A DNA stretch of 64,000 nucleotides from Azoarcus sp. L1K30 (GCF_018122735.1 NZ_JAGRRD010000001.1:4771486-4835485); one strand, 5' to 3'. Positions 16,988 to 26,529 are shown, counted from the stretch's first letter. Translations and numbers: made by a program. The notes: a model not told the origin generated them from the letters alone.

Positions 16988-18388
16988 ATGAACACACGCA
17001 TCGAACATGATTTGCTCGGCGACATGGAAATTGCCGAGGACGCCTGGTTTGGCATCCAGACCCAGCGTGCGGTCGACAACTTCACCATTACCGGTGTGCC
17101 GATCAGCCACTTTCCGCCCTTCATCAATGCCCTGGCAATGGTCAAGGCCGCGGCCGCAAAGGCCAACCTCGAACTCGGTCTGCTCGCGCCGCACAAGGCC
17201 GAGGCCATTATTACGGCCTGTGGCGACGTCGTCGGCGGACGTCTGCACGACCAGTTCGTCGTAGACCTGATTCAGGGCGGCGCCGGTACCTCGACCAACA
17301 TGAATGCCAACGAGGTGATCGCCAACATCGCGCTGGAAAAGCTGGGGCAGCGCAAGGGCGACTATGCCCACCTGCACCCGAACGACGACGTCAACAAGTC
17401 GCAATCGACCAATGACGCCTATCCGACGGCCGTCTGCGTCGGCCTGCAGTTTGCCGCCGAGCCGCTGATCGACGCCGTGCGCAGCCTGAAGGAGGCACTC
17501 GAGGCCAAGGGGCGCGAGTTTGCCGACGTGATGAAGATGGGGCGCACCCAGTTGCAGGATGCGGTGCCGATGACGCTGGGCCAGGAGTTCGACGGCTTCG
17601 CGGTCAACCTCGGCGAGGATATCGACCGCATTCGCGACGCCTGCAAGCTGTTGTGCGAGGTCAATCTGGGTGGCACCGCAATCGGCACCGGCATCAACAC
17701 CCATCCGGACTATGCGAAGTTGGCTGTGGCCCACCTTGCCGAGATCTCCGGCTTGCCGATCGTGCCGGCGGCGAACCTGGTCGAAGCCAGCTCGGACATG
17801 GGGGCGTTGGTGTTTCTGTCCGGCATCCTCAAGCGCCTCGCGCTCAAGCTGTCGAAGGTGGCCAACGACTTGCGCCTGCTGTCGAGCGGACCGCGCACGG
17901 GGTTCGGTGAGATCCATCTGCCGCCAATGCAGCCGGGTTCGTCGATCATGCCGGGCAAGGTCAATCCGGTCATCCCGGAGGCGGTCAACCAGACCGCCTA
18001 CCAGGTGATCGGCAACGATCTGGCAGTGACCCTGGCCGCCGAGGCCGGGCAACTGCAGCTCAATGCCATGGAGCCACTGATCGTCTATAACCTGTTCAAC
18101 TCGATGAAGATGCTCGACGCGGCGTGCCGCATGTTCGAGTTGCGCTGCATTCGCGGCATCCGCGCCGACCGCGTGCAGTGCCAGCTTCACCTCGATCGCA
18201 GCATCGGCGTGATTACCGCGCTGGTGCCGCACATCGGTTACGCCAATTCCACCCGGATCGCTGCACAGGCGCTGCACTCCGGGGCGACCGTGCGTGAACT
18301 GGTGATCGCGGAAGGGCTGCTCAGTGCCGAGCGTCTCGATGCGCTGCTGAGTCCGAAGTCGATGCTCGCTCCTCAGGGCGCGGCCTGA
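16988..18388 (+). CDS. aspA: Aspartate ammonia-lyase
   Basis: 466 residues, the usual size. Aspartase converts L-aspartate to fumarate and ammonia in the cytoplasm. The fumarase/aspartase superfamily motifs are all present: AGTSTNMNANEVIAN, HPNDDVNKSQSTND, GRTQLQDAVPMTLGQEF, and the signature GSSIMPGKVNPV with the catalytic Ser loop. Ala/Thr pattern GGTAIGTGINT fits aspartase and class II fumarase alike; the next gene (asparaginase) and the transporter favour aspartase. The stop is directly followed by the asparaginase ATG. Confidence 0.88.
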   Translation: MNTRIEHDLLGDMEIAEDAWFGIQTQRAVDNFTITGVPISHFPPFINALAMVKAAAAKANLELGLLAPHKAEAIITACGDVVGGRLHDQFVVDLIQGGAGTSTNMNANEVIANIALEKLGQRKGDYAHLHPNDDVNKSQSTNDAYPTAVCVGLQFAAEPLIDAVRSLKEALEAKGREFADVMKMGRTQLQDAVPMTLGQEFDGFAVNLGEDIDRIRDACKLLCEVNLGGTAIGTGINTHPDYAKLAVAHLAEISGLPIVPAANLVEASSDMGALVFLSGILKRLALKLSKVANDLRLLSSGPRTGFGEIHLPPMQPGSSIMPGKVNPVIPEAVNQTAYQVIGNDLAVTLAAEAGQLQLNAMEPLIVYNLFNSMKMLDAACRMFELRCIRGIRADRVQCQLHLDRSIGVITALVPHIGYANSTRIAAQALHSGATVRELVIAEGLLSAERLDALLSPKSMLAPQGAA

Positions 18389-19390
18389 ATGAATCCCCGC
18401 GTGCTGGTGCTCAACACCGGGGGCACGATCGGCATGTGCCGCTCGCCAGATGGCTATCGTCCGATGGCCGGCTTCGGCGAGCGGCTTGCCGGGATGCTTC
18501 ACGTTCGGACCTTGCCGGCGTTTGAGGTCGTGGAGATCGAGGAGCCGATCGACAGCGCCAATCTGCAACCTGCGCATTGGTCACGGATTGCGCGCGAACT
18601 GCTGAAACGCTGGGATGACTATTCCGGTTTCGTCGTGCTGCACGGCACCGACACCATGGCATGGTCGGCGTCGGCGTTGTCCTTCATGTTGCGGGGCGCC
18701 GACAAACCGGTGATCCTGACCGGTGCGCAAATCCCGCTCGTCGAACCGCGCAGCGACGCACTCGGCAATCTGGAAGCAGCCTTGCTGTTCGCTGCTGGCG
18801 GGCAGGTGCGAGAAGTCTGCATCTGCTTCGGCCGTCATCTGCTGCGTGGCAATCGCAGCAGCAAGATGGCAAGCATGGACTTCGATGCTTTCGGTTCGCC
18901 GAACTTTCTCCCGTTGGCCGATATCGGTATCGACATTGTGCTTCATCGCGAGCGCCTGTTGCCCGCGGCAGCGCGTGCGTTCCGGGTGCCTGAGCTGGGT
19001 GCGGATGCGGTCGCCGTCATCACCCTTCATCCCGGCATTTCGGCCAGAATCGTTCAGCCCGTGCTGGCCGACGCCGCCGTTCGTGGGGTGATCCTGCGCA
19101 GCTATGGCGTTGGCAATGCACCGGATGCTGATCAACAGTTGATGGCGGTCCTGAAAGCAGCCGTTGCGCGCGGTGTCGTCATAGTGAACACGACGCAATG
19201 CGTGACTGGCCGCGTGGCGCAAGGCGCCTATGCAACCGGCGCGACGTTGTCTCGCGTCGGGGTCACACCGGGTGCCGACATGACCCTCGAGTCAGCCTTC
19301 GCCAAGTTGCATTTCCTGCTGGCGACCGAACCCGATGCCGACGCGGTCCGCCTGCGTCTGGGGCAGTCTTTGTGCGGGGAGCTGTCCTGA
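18389..19390 (+). CDS. ansA: Asparaginase, type I (cytoplasmic)
   Basis: 333 residues without a signal peptide. It hydrolyses asparagine to aspartate, feeding aspartase encoded just upstream. Active-site Thr 13 lies in LNTGGTIGM, and the second catalytic Thr-Asp is in VLHGTDTMAWSAS; Lys in RGNRSSKMAS completes the set. The ATG abuts the aspA stop with no gap, so translation is coupled. Together AGCS-aspA-ansA make an asparagine-to-fumarate pathway. Confidence 0.88.
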   Translation: MNPRVLVLNTGGTIGMCRSPDGYRPMAGFGERLAGMLHVRTLPAFEVVEIEEPIDSANLQPAHWSRIARELLKRWDDYSGFVVLHGTDTMAWSASALSFMLRGADKPVILTGAQIPLVEPRSDALGNLEAALLFAAGGQVREVCICFGRHLLRGNRSSKMASMDFDAFGSPNFLPLADIGIDIVLHRERLLPAAARAFRVPELGADAVAVITLHPGISARIVQPVLADAAVRGVILRSYGVGNAPDADQQLMAVLKAAVARGVVIVNTTQCVTGRVAQGAYATGATLSRVGVTPGADMTLESAFAKLHFLLATEPDADAVRLRLGQSLCGELS

Positions 19391-19727
19391 TTCCGGGTCT
19401 GGCAGCGGATCGAAATGGCCTCGGCAGGTCTTGGTTCGGATGCCGGGTGCCATCTCTGCGGGGAAGGGCTGGTGCACGCTCTTGAGCAGGATGGTGCAGC
19501 CCTTGCGGCTGAAAGGCCCGCACTTGCCCTCTCTACCCAGGCGCAATCATATCGCCCGGTGCCAGGTCGATTGGCGTCGTCACGAAGCTCGAAATCTCGT
19601 TGAACGACTTCTCAATCTTCAATTGGCTCACGCAGTTAGTTTCGACGCCTGGTCATCCGCTTCGGCGCGCACGTCCGTCGCGTCAACGCCTTCCTGCGGT
19701 TGGCATGCGCATTCATCCGGTTACTGT
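19391..19727. other. Gene-free stretch after ansA
   Basis: About 340 bases with no gene I can support. On the minus strand a short run of plausible protein (SFNEISSFVTTPIDLAPGD) occurs near 19540-19620 but is broken by a stop and lacks a start, so it may be a remnant of a lost gene. No terminator for ansA is obvious here. Confidence 0.4.
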
Positions 19728-19767
19728 GAGAGCGCTCTCGTTCAAACAAGAAAAATAAAGTTACAAT
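19728..19767 (+). promoter_or_regulatory. Palindrome GAGAGCGCTCTC and possible promoter before RCC1-repeat gene
   Basis: A perfect 12-base palindrome at 19728-19739 with a central CG resembles LacI/GalR-type operators. It is followed by an AT-rich stretch with TACAAT at 19762-19767 as a -10 candidate; the -35 (GTTCAA near 19740, 16-base spacer) is weak and would touch the palindrome, which would suit repression. No LacI-family gene is in the window. Confidence 0.45.
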
Positions 19768-19834
19768 CAGATTCAGAAGTTTGACTATCAAGCATTCCGA
19801 GGCTTCTGCCTTGAGCGCGCTACATATCACCATC

Positions 19835-19858
19835 ACCGCGGTTTCGCGGTTTTTTTTT
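19835..19858 (+). terminator. Rho-independent terminator upstream of the RCC1-repeat gene
   Basis: ACCGCG-GTTT-CGCGGT stem-loop followed by nine T. It lies only 30 bases before ATG 19889 and about 70 bases after the candidate promoter, so it would cut the leader transcript of the following gene, or end a short RNA. Confidence 0.8.
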
Positions 19859-19888
19859 GGCTCGACGGCCTATAGGGACAAACAGATC

Positions 19889-21232
19889 ATGAAAAAAGGA
19901 ATAACGGCAATAGCGGCCTGGCTCATCGTCCTGTTGACCTGGCTTCCACATGCGGCGCTAGCCAATGTGATTGCGTGGGGAGAGAACGGTTTGGGCAATC
20001 TCGGGAACAACAGTAACGTTGATTCAGCTTTGCCGGTGTCGGTAATTGCATCGGGCGCGCTTGCAGGCAAGACCATCACTCAGGTGAGCGCATCCTTTTC
20101 CAATGGGGCTTGTGCGCTCAGTTCGGATGGCATGGTGTATTGCTGGGGGTTGAACTCCAGTGGCGAGCTGGGTGACGGCACCTATACTCCTTCGGACGTA
20201 CCGGTCGCCGTCGACCAAAGCGGTGCGCTCGCAGGTAAGACTGTCACGGCGATCACGTCGGGTGTGGCGTCGAGGTGCGCGCTGACATCGGATGGCAAGG
20301 TGTTCTGCTGGGGCGACAACAGCTCCGGGCAGCTCGGGGACAACAATGGCGGCGTCGATTCGAACGTGCCGCGTCCGGTCACAGGCATTGTCGCCACCAA
20401 GACGGTGACCTCGATCAAGTGCGGCGGGCTCTTCTGTCTCGCGCTCACCGACGAAGGTCTGGTCTACAGCTGGGGGGAGAACGGTTCGGGGCAGCTTGGT
20501 AATGCTGATGGAACAAACACCGATCTGGACGTATCGACGGGCGTGGATGCGACGGGTGCGTTGTCGGGCAAGGCTGTCGTGGCAATTGCCGCGGCTAGCG
20601 AGACGGGCTATGCGCTGACCAGCGACGGACTGGTGTTTTCCTGGGGCGAGAGCGATGCTGGTCAGCTGGGAAACAACACCATGTCTCCCGACGCGCTTGC
20701 TCCGGTCGCGGTGTTCACCGGAGGACTGCTGAACGGCAAGACGGTGAGCAAGATCGCAGCCAGTGGTGACAGCGGGTATGCATTGACGAGTGACAACGGG
20801 CTCTATGCATGGGGTGAGGCCGGGCTCGGTCAGCTGGGCAACAACAGCGCTGTCGACTCGTCCGTACCGGTTGCTGTCGATGTCAGTGGTGTGTTGGCCG
20901 GCAAGACCATTGCTGCGGTCGTGGGGGGAGGCTCGACCGCGTACGCGCTGACGACAGATGGCTTGATCGCCAGCTGGGGCGGTGGCGCTTCCGGACAGCT
21001 CGGCGATGGCACCTTTGCTGCCAGCGCAGGTGCGCCCGTGCTGGTTTCTTTGGCCGCGGTGTTGAGCGGCAGGGTGGTTTCGGCGCTTGGTGCCTCGACC
21101 GCGAGTGCATTCGCCGTTCTGGCCGCGGCTCCGTTGCCGGCCGCAGTGCCGACGTTGTCGTCTTTCGCGCAGATCATTCTGGTGATGTTGATGGCCTTTG
21201 TCTTCGCCTTGCGGATGTCGAAGCGCACCTGA
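19889..21232 (+). CDS. Secreted RCC1-repeat beta-propeller protein with IPTL-CTERM-like tail
   Basis: 447 residues from ATG 19889 (MKKGITAIAAWLIVLLTWLPHA signal peptide, cleavage after ALA). Seven RCC1-type repeats are visible, each with a WGxNxxGQLGxx core (e.g. VFCWGDNSSGQLGDN, VYSWGENGSGQLGN), which fold as a seven-bladed propeller. The C-terminus reads VPTLSSFAQIILVMLMAFVFALRMSKRT, a variant IPTL-CTERM tail in which the usual Trp is replaced by Phe. It would be exported and processed at the membrane. Second such protein in the window. Expression appears gated by a terminator in its leader. Confidence 0.8.
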   Translation: MKKGITAIAAWLIVLLTWLPHAALANVIAWGENGLGNLGNNSNVDSALPVSVIASGALAGKTITQVSASFSNGACALSSDGMVYCWGLNSSGELGDGTYTPSDVPVAVDQSGALAGKTVTAITSGVASRCALTSDGKVFCWGDNSSGQLGDNNGGVDSNVPRPVTGIVATKTVTSIKCGGLFCLALTDEGLVYSWGENGSGQLGNADGTNTDLDVSTGVDATGALSGKAVVAIAAASETGYALTSDGLVFSWGESDAGQLGNNTMSPDALAPVAVFTGGLLNGKTVSKIAASGDSGYALTSDNGLYAWGEAGLGQLGNNSAVDSSVPVAVDVSGVLAGKTIAAVVGGGSTAYALTTDGLIASWGGGASGQLGDGTFAASAGAPVLVSLAAVLSGRVVSALGASTASAFAVLAAAPLPAAVPTLSSFAQIILVMLMAFVFALRMSKRT

Positions 21233-21333
21233 GCGGATTCGGCCAGCCGTACGAGCATGCTGATGCTTCATTTGGGCGAAGGTTACAAGGTCTGATGCTG
21301 GCTTTGCCGTCGGGACCTTGCGCGAGGCGTTTG

Positions 21334-21360
21334 CGGCCGCACCGGACTACGGTGCGGCCG
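21334..21360 (+). terminator. Strong GC hairpin downstream of RCC1-repeat gene
   Basis: CGGCCGCACC-ggactac-GGTGCGGCCG, a perfect 10-bp stem about 100 bases after the gene's stop. No T-run follows, so it may be a stabilising 3' hairpin or part of a Rho-dependent end rather than an intrinsic terminator. Confidence 0.45.
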
Positions 21361-21426
21361 TTGACGTTGACCGGGCCAGTCGCTCCCGTTCCGGTCAATC
21401 TGCCCCCTTGGCGCTCACGGTGGTGA

Positions 21427-21459
21427 AAACGGGGCGCTGGCTGACGCGGCGCCCCGTTT
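21427..21459 (-). terminator. Terminator-like hairpin after the AcoR-like gene
   Basis: AAACGGGGCGC and GCGCCCCGTTT pair over 11 bp around an 11-base loop, 14 bases beyond the stop of the minus-strand regulator gene. On the minus strand the stem ends in GTTTTC, a short T-run. It shows that the gene really ends at 21473. Confidence 0.6.
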
Positions 21460-21472
21460 GACCATCGTGTTC

Positions 21473-23110
21473 TCAGTCCGAAACCTGCTCCAGCAGTTCC
21501 TCGGGGATGTCGTCCGGGCACAGCTGGCCTGCCTCATCTCCCATCAGCGCCAGGATCAGGCGCAGGCGATTGTGGAGTTCGCTCAGGTTGCCGGGCCAGT
21601 GGTGCTTGCGTAGCAGGGTAAGGGCGTCGGGGCAGACGTACATTGGCCGATCGGGGATTTCCTGGCGCACGAAATCGCGCACCAGCGCATCGAAGTCGGT
21701 CCGTTCGCGCAATGGCGGCAGCTGTATCTCTAAGCCGCCACTGCGAAGAAGGGCGCGCCTGTCGAGGCGGTTGTCCTCGACCAGGGCGTCGAGCGAGCGC
21801 CGTGTAGCGACGATGATCCGTATCGTGCCTGCTGTGGCGGCGTCGAAAAGGCGGGCTTGATGCGGAAGGGGCAATGCGTCGATGTCGCACAGGTAGAGAA
21901 TTTCGCGGGCTGAACGTTGCAGGAGCTGTGTCACTTCAGTGCCGATGCTCGGTTGCGCCGCCAGAGCACGGCAGTCGATCTGGACCAGGGTCTGGTTCGC
22001 CGCGAATTCGCGTTGATAGGTGCTGGCGAGGGCGTGCTTTCCGGTGCCGGTTTCGCCGGCGATCAGCAATGGACCGGCGCTCGCCGCCCATTGCCGCACA
22101 AGGGTTTTCGCCAAGGTGATGCGACGGTCCTCGACGGGAGCGTCCTGACGTTCATCATGCGCGCGCGTCAGCTGCAGTGTGTCGGGGGATACGCTGCGCC
22201 GGGCTTCTCTGCCCTCACTGTTTCGTCTGCGACCGAAACCGAGCCCGCGCTGGCGCAGGCTGGCGCGTGCGGCCCAAGTCTGTCCCTGCAGGGTCCGCAA
22301 CGGGAAGGGGGTATTCTGGTCAAGTGCGGCCCAGTCGAGGAGGTTTCGCCAGGTAATGGCGAAGCAGTCTTCGCAGCTCACGTCCGGGTACTCGTCGTGC
22401 AAGCCGAGCATTGTTCGTGCATTGCGGTTGCAGGCAATCACACGTCCGCCCTCGTCGAACACGACGATCGATTCGAGCGGACTGCCAAGCAGTTCATGGC
22501 GCTGGTGAAAGCGCACGCTGACGAAACCGTCGTCCATGCTCTCGACGAGACGATGCTCGATGATCTCGGCTGTGGTTCGCAGCAACGCGTTGGCGTGCTG
22601 CAGATTGGCGCTGGCATCGGTGGAGATGTCGAGAATGCCTGCGATGCCACCGGTGGGCGCAAGGATCGGTATGGCCACGCAACTCAGAAAGCGGTTGCGC
22701 TCGAGGAAGTGTTCCTGTCCGCGCACTGCGGCGATGTCGCCGATCGCCAGCGCGGTGCCGATGGCATTGGTGCCCATGTCCGCCTCGCTCCATGCCGCGC
22801 CCGGTCTGAGGGCGACGCGCGCGGCACGGTCGAGAAAGTGGGGATCGCCGCTGGCGCTGAGAATCAGGCCCTGGCTGTCGGTGAGCAGTACGGTTGCGTC
22901 GCGGTTGTCGATCTGACGCAGGAGGTTGTCGATGACCGGTTGCGAGAACGTCAGCAGTCGCGCGTTGGACGCCAGGCGGTCGCTGAGGTCGGCGCGGTTG
23001 ATCGGGTTCAACGGCAAGGCCTGGCCGGTCTGCAGCCCGTGCGCGCGGCTGCGCTGCCACGACGCGCGCAGGTCGGGAGTGAGTGCAACGGATGAGCTTG
23101 CCTTGTTCAT
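21473..23110 (-). CDS. AcoR-like regulator lacking GAFTGA loop and DNA-binding domain
   Basis: 545 residues from ATG 23110 (start uncertain; no good ribosome site). The N-terminal half is the GAF/PAS sensor region of AcoR-type sigma-54 activators (RASWQRSRAHGL, GTNAIGTALAIGD, EHFLERNRFLSCVAIPI). An AAA+ domain follows: Walker A GETGTGKH near residue 352. The segment that should contain ELFGYxxGAFTGA is replaced by SIGTEVTQLLQRSAREILYL, Walker B is DID (near 409) instead of DE, the arginine-finger segment FREDLYYR is altered, and the protein ends after the AAA+ lid (DDIPEELLEQ) without a Fis-type helix-turn-helix. It cannot act as a normal sigma-54 activator; a modulatory role is inferred. Divergent from the aldehyde dehydrogenase gene. 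Confidence 0.8.
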   Translation of the reverse strand: MNKASSSVALTPDLRASWQRSRAHGLQTGQALPLNPINRADLSDRLASNARLLTFSQPVIDNLLRQIDNRDATVLLTDSQGLILSASGDPHFLDRAARVALRPGAAWSEADMGTNAIGTALAIGDIAAVRGQEHFLERNRFLSCVAIPILAPTGGIAGILDISTDASANLQHANALLRTTAEIIEHRLVESMDDGFVSVRFHQRHELLGSPLESIVVFDEGGRVIACNRNARTMLGLHDEYPDVSCEDCFAITWRNLLDWAALDQNTPFPLRTLQGQTWAARASLRQRGLGFGRRRNSEGREARRSVSPDTLQLTRAHDERQDAPVEDRRITLAKTLVRQWAASAGPLLIAGETGTGKHALASTYQREFAANQTLVQIDCRALAAQPSIGTEVTQLLQRSAREILYLCDIDALPLPHQARLFDAATAGTIRIIVATRRSLDALVEDNRLDRRALLRSGGLEIQLPPLRERTDFDALVRDFVRQEIPDRPMYVCPDALTLLRKHHWPGNLSELHNRLRLILALMGDEAGQLCPDDIPEELLEQVSD

Positions 23111-23250
23111 GCCGAAATTGATGCAGGAAGTGTGCCTTCCGCGAACGTTAACCTGCATGCGCGCGACCGGACGCATGATGGCATGGATTCTGGGCGATGC
23201 GTCCGTATGCCGTCGATATGCAGATTGATGCATACGTGGATCTGCATCGC

Positions 23251-23292
23251 ATTGGAGCAGTTGTCATTTATTGGAGCAACCGACGTTGCAAC
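23251..23292. promoter_or_regulatory. Direct repeat and small dyads upstream of aldehyde dehydrogenase, possible activator site
   Basis: ATTGGAGCA occurs at 23251-23259 and 23270-23278 (19-base period), followed by GCAAC-cgac-GTTGC at 23276-23289 and the palindrome GTTGCAAC at 23285-23292. They lie about 100-140 bases before a -24/-12 promoter, the normal distance for an enhancer-type activator site. Confidence 0.45.
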
Positions 23293-23392
23293 ACAGCGGC
23301 TTGCGCGGGGGGCGGGTTTTCCTGCTGAGGCGGAACGCATGTCGTGGAATACAGGCGCTTTTCGGCTGTTTCCGGATGTGGTGCAAGGGGGC

Positions 23393-23408
23393 TGGCATGG
23401 CCCCTGCG
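23393..23408 (+). promoter_or_regulatory. Sigma-54 (-24/-12) promoter of aldehyde dehydrogenase
   Basis: TGGCATG-GCCC-CTGCG: GG and GC are separated by exactly 10 bases, and 8 of the core consensus positions (TGGCACG-N4-TTGCA) match. A start near 23419 would leave a leader of about 43 bases with AAGGAGACAAG before ATG 23462. Confidence 0.75.
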
Positions 23409-23461
23409 AAGAGAGGTGCAACGCAACAACGCGTTAATCGCTTATCTGGAAGGAGACAAGA

Positions 23462-24982
<1,521 letters not shown>

Positions 24983-24992
24983 TGAAGTCTCG

Positions 24993-25021
24993 CGCACGCC
25001 GATTGGCGGCGTGTGTTTTTT
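24993..25021 (+). terminator. Rho-independent terminator after aldehyde dehydrogenase
   Basis: CACGCCG-attgg-CGGCGTG stem (24995-25013) followed by TGTTTTTT, 11 bases after the stop. Confidence 0.8.
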
Positions 25022-25055
25022 GCCTGTAGTTCTCCCTCCTCATGAAAGTGAGTTC

Positions 25056-25083
25056 ACGGGCGGCGTAAGCCGCCCGTTTTTTT
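25056..25083 (+). terminator. Second strong terminator, just before the DUF779 gene
   Basis: ACGGGCGGC-gtaa-GCCGCCCGT, a perfect 9-bp stem followed by seven T. It ends 19 bases before the ATG of the DUF779 gene, leaving no space for a promoter between them. Confidence 0.85.
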
Positions 25084-25101
25084 GGTGTGGTGGAGGTCAG
25101 G

Positions 25102-25470
25102 ATGGTTGAAAGGGTCATCGCGACGGAGGCGGCGCTCGAGCTGATCGCGTTTCTGCGCGCGAAGCACGGGGAGGTGATGTTTCACCAGTCCGGGGGCTGC
25201 TGCGACGGTAGTGCGGCGAATTGCTATCTGCCGGGCGAGCTGTGCGTGGATCAGGATGTGCTTCTGGGCGAGATCGGTGGCTGCCCGTTCTACATCAGCC
25301 CTTCGCAGTACGAGTACTGGAAGCACACACAGCTGATCATCGACGTCATCGACGCACGCGGTGGCGGGGCCTTCTCGCTGGAGGGGCCCGAGGGCAAGAG
25401 TTTCCATACGCGCTCGCGTCTATTCAGCGATGACGAATGGGCCGGGTTGGTGGCAGCTGGTCTGGTTTGA
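25102..25470 (+). CDS. DUF779 protein, aldehyde-dehydrogenase associated
   Basis: 122 residues from ATG 25102, chosen for GGAGG 5 bases upstream. Contains the conserved HQSGGCCDGSAANCY and LGEIGGCPFYISPSQYEYW motifs of DUF779; the Cys pair and nearby Cys suggest metal binding. Members are almost always next to an ExaC/AcoD-type aldehyde dehydrogenase (family knowledge); the role is unknown. Here two terminators separate it from that gene, so it probably depends on read-through. Confidence 0.85.
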   Translation: MVERVIATEAALELIAFLRAKHGEVMFHQSGGCCDGSAANCYLPGELCVDQDVLLGEIGGCPFYISPSQYEYWKHTQLIIDVIDARGGGAFSLEGPEGKSFHTRSRLFSDDEWAGLVAAGLV

Positions 25471-25538
25471 AGTGTGGCAAGAGAAGCGGAAGTCTGTGCA
25501 GGCGGGTGCAGTGGGCGCCCTATCAAGGAGAGTGAAAA

Positions 25539-25862
25539 ATGATCAAGACGGCAGTGATGGCTGGGGTGGTGCTGATGGCGTCGATGTCGGCGCCGGCGAT
25601 GGCCTCGTTGGACATCGTAAAGAAGGCCCGCTGTGTGGCTTGCCACGCGGTGGACAAGAAACTGGTGGGACCTGCGTATCGCGATGTCGCAGCCAAGTAC
25701 CAGGGGCAGGCGGGGGCGGCATCGATGCTCTTCGACAAGGTACGTCAAGGCGGCTCCGGGGTATGGGGTGCGATCCCCATGACTCCGAACGACGAGAGCA
25801 AGATCAGCGATGACAATCTGAAGGCGGCAATCGAGTGGATCCTTGCCGGCGCCAAGGATTGA
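25539..25862 (+). CDS. Periplasmic monoheme cytochrome c (c551-like)
   Basis: 107 residues: signal peptide to about residue 23 (SAPAMA/S), heme-binding CVACH at 32-36, and the axial Met in AIPMTPNDE. Length and motif order fit cytochrome c551/c8. Its place after the aldehyde dehydrogenase and next to the PQQ accessory operon suggests it takes electrons from a quinoprotein dehydrogenase, like cytochrome c550 of ethanol oxidisers; that is inference. Ribosome site AAGGAGAGTG. Confidence 0.88.
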   Translation: MIKTAVMAGVVLMASMSAPAMASLDIVKKARCVACHAVDKKLVGPAYRDVAAKYQGQAGAASMLFDKVRQGGSGVWGAIPMTPNDESKISDDNLKAAIEWILAGAKD

Positions 25863-25870
25863 AGTAGGCA

Positions 25871-25908
25871 GGAACACCTGCTCCGGAGTGGAGCAGGTGT
25901 TCCATTTT
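25871..25908 (+). terminator. Terminator after the cytochrome c gene
   Basis: GGAACACCTGCTCC-ggagt-GGAGCAGGTGTTCC, a perfect 14-bp stem, then ATTTTGG. A third copy of the arm (TGGAGCAGGTGTT) follows at 25908-25920. Confidence 0.75.
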
Positions 25909-25992
25909 GGAGCAGGTGTTGAGCAACTGAGACTGGGTGCCACGACCGCCATGAAGCGGCGAAGCGCAGGCCGGAATGTACCGGTGGTGGTT

Positions 25993-26529
25993 TCAGTCGA
26001 TTGGGGTGCGACCGGGAAGCATGCGCCCCATCACCGGCTTCTTCCTGATCGCGTGCAGCACGACGGCTGCCAGATGCACGGTGATCATGGCGGTCAACGA
26101 CCACGCCAGAAAAACGTGTGCGCCGTTGAAAAATGCGTTGAAGCGCTCGTCTGGCCAGCCGGGCTTGGGCAACACGATGCCGAAAAAGCGCATCGGATAT
26201 TGCGTGAAGCTGGCGGACAGGTAGCCTGCCAGCGGTGTCAGCACGAGGAGCATATAGAGCAGATGGTGCCCCGCAGTGGCCAGCTTATGCTCGACTTCCG
26301 ACAGTCTCAAGTCGGCTGGCGCCGGGTGGCTGCGGCGCCACAGCAGACGCAGGATCACCACGGCGAGCGCAACGATGCCAAAGGACTTGTGTACGCCGAT
26401 GGCAAAGCTGCGCTCCGGCCCCTTGGGCAGTTCGGACATGTACAGTCCCCACGCAATCAGGCCCAGCACCAGGATCGCGTGCACCCAGTGCAACAGCATG
26501 GTGCCGTACCCGTAGCGTTGCGTACTCAT
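25993..26529 (-). CDS. Cytochrome b561 family membrane protein
   Basis: 178 residues with four membrane helices and the His residues expected to hold two b hemes: MLLHWVHAILVLGLIAWG, GVHKSFGIVALAVVILRL, TAGHHLLYMLLVLTPLAG and MITVHLAAVVLHAIRKK. It would pass electrons between quinol and a periplasmic partner. ATG 26529 overlaps the stop of the upstream propeller gene (ATGA). Last gene of the PQQ accessory operon. Confidence 0.88.
   Translation of the reverse strand: MSTQRYGYGTMLLHWVHAILVLGLIAWGLYMSELPKGPERSFAIGVHKSFGIVALAVVILRLLWRRSHPAPADLRLSEVEHKLATAGHHLLYMLLVLTPLAGYLSASFTQYPMRFFGIVLPKPGWPDERFNAFFNGAHVFLAWSLTAMITVHLAAVVLHAIRKKPVMGRMLPGRTPID

Noticed and set aside
15282-18577. Long minus-strand open frames (571 and 609 codons) opposite the symporter and aspA
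   Set aside because: His/Arg/Gly-rich composition typical of antisense frames; the plus strand carries intact AGCS and aspartase signatures.
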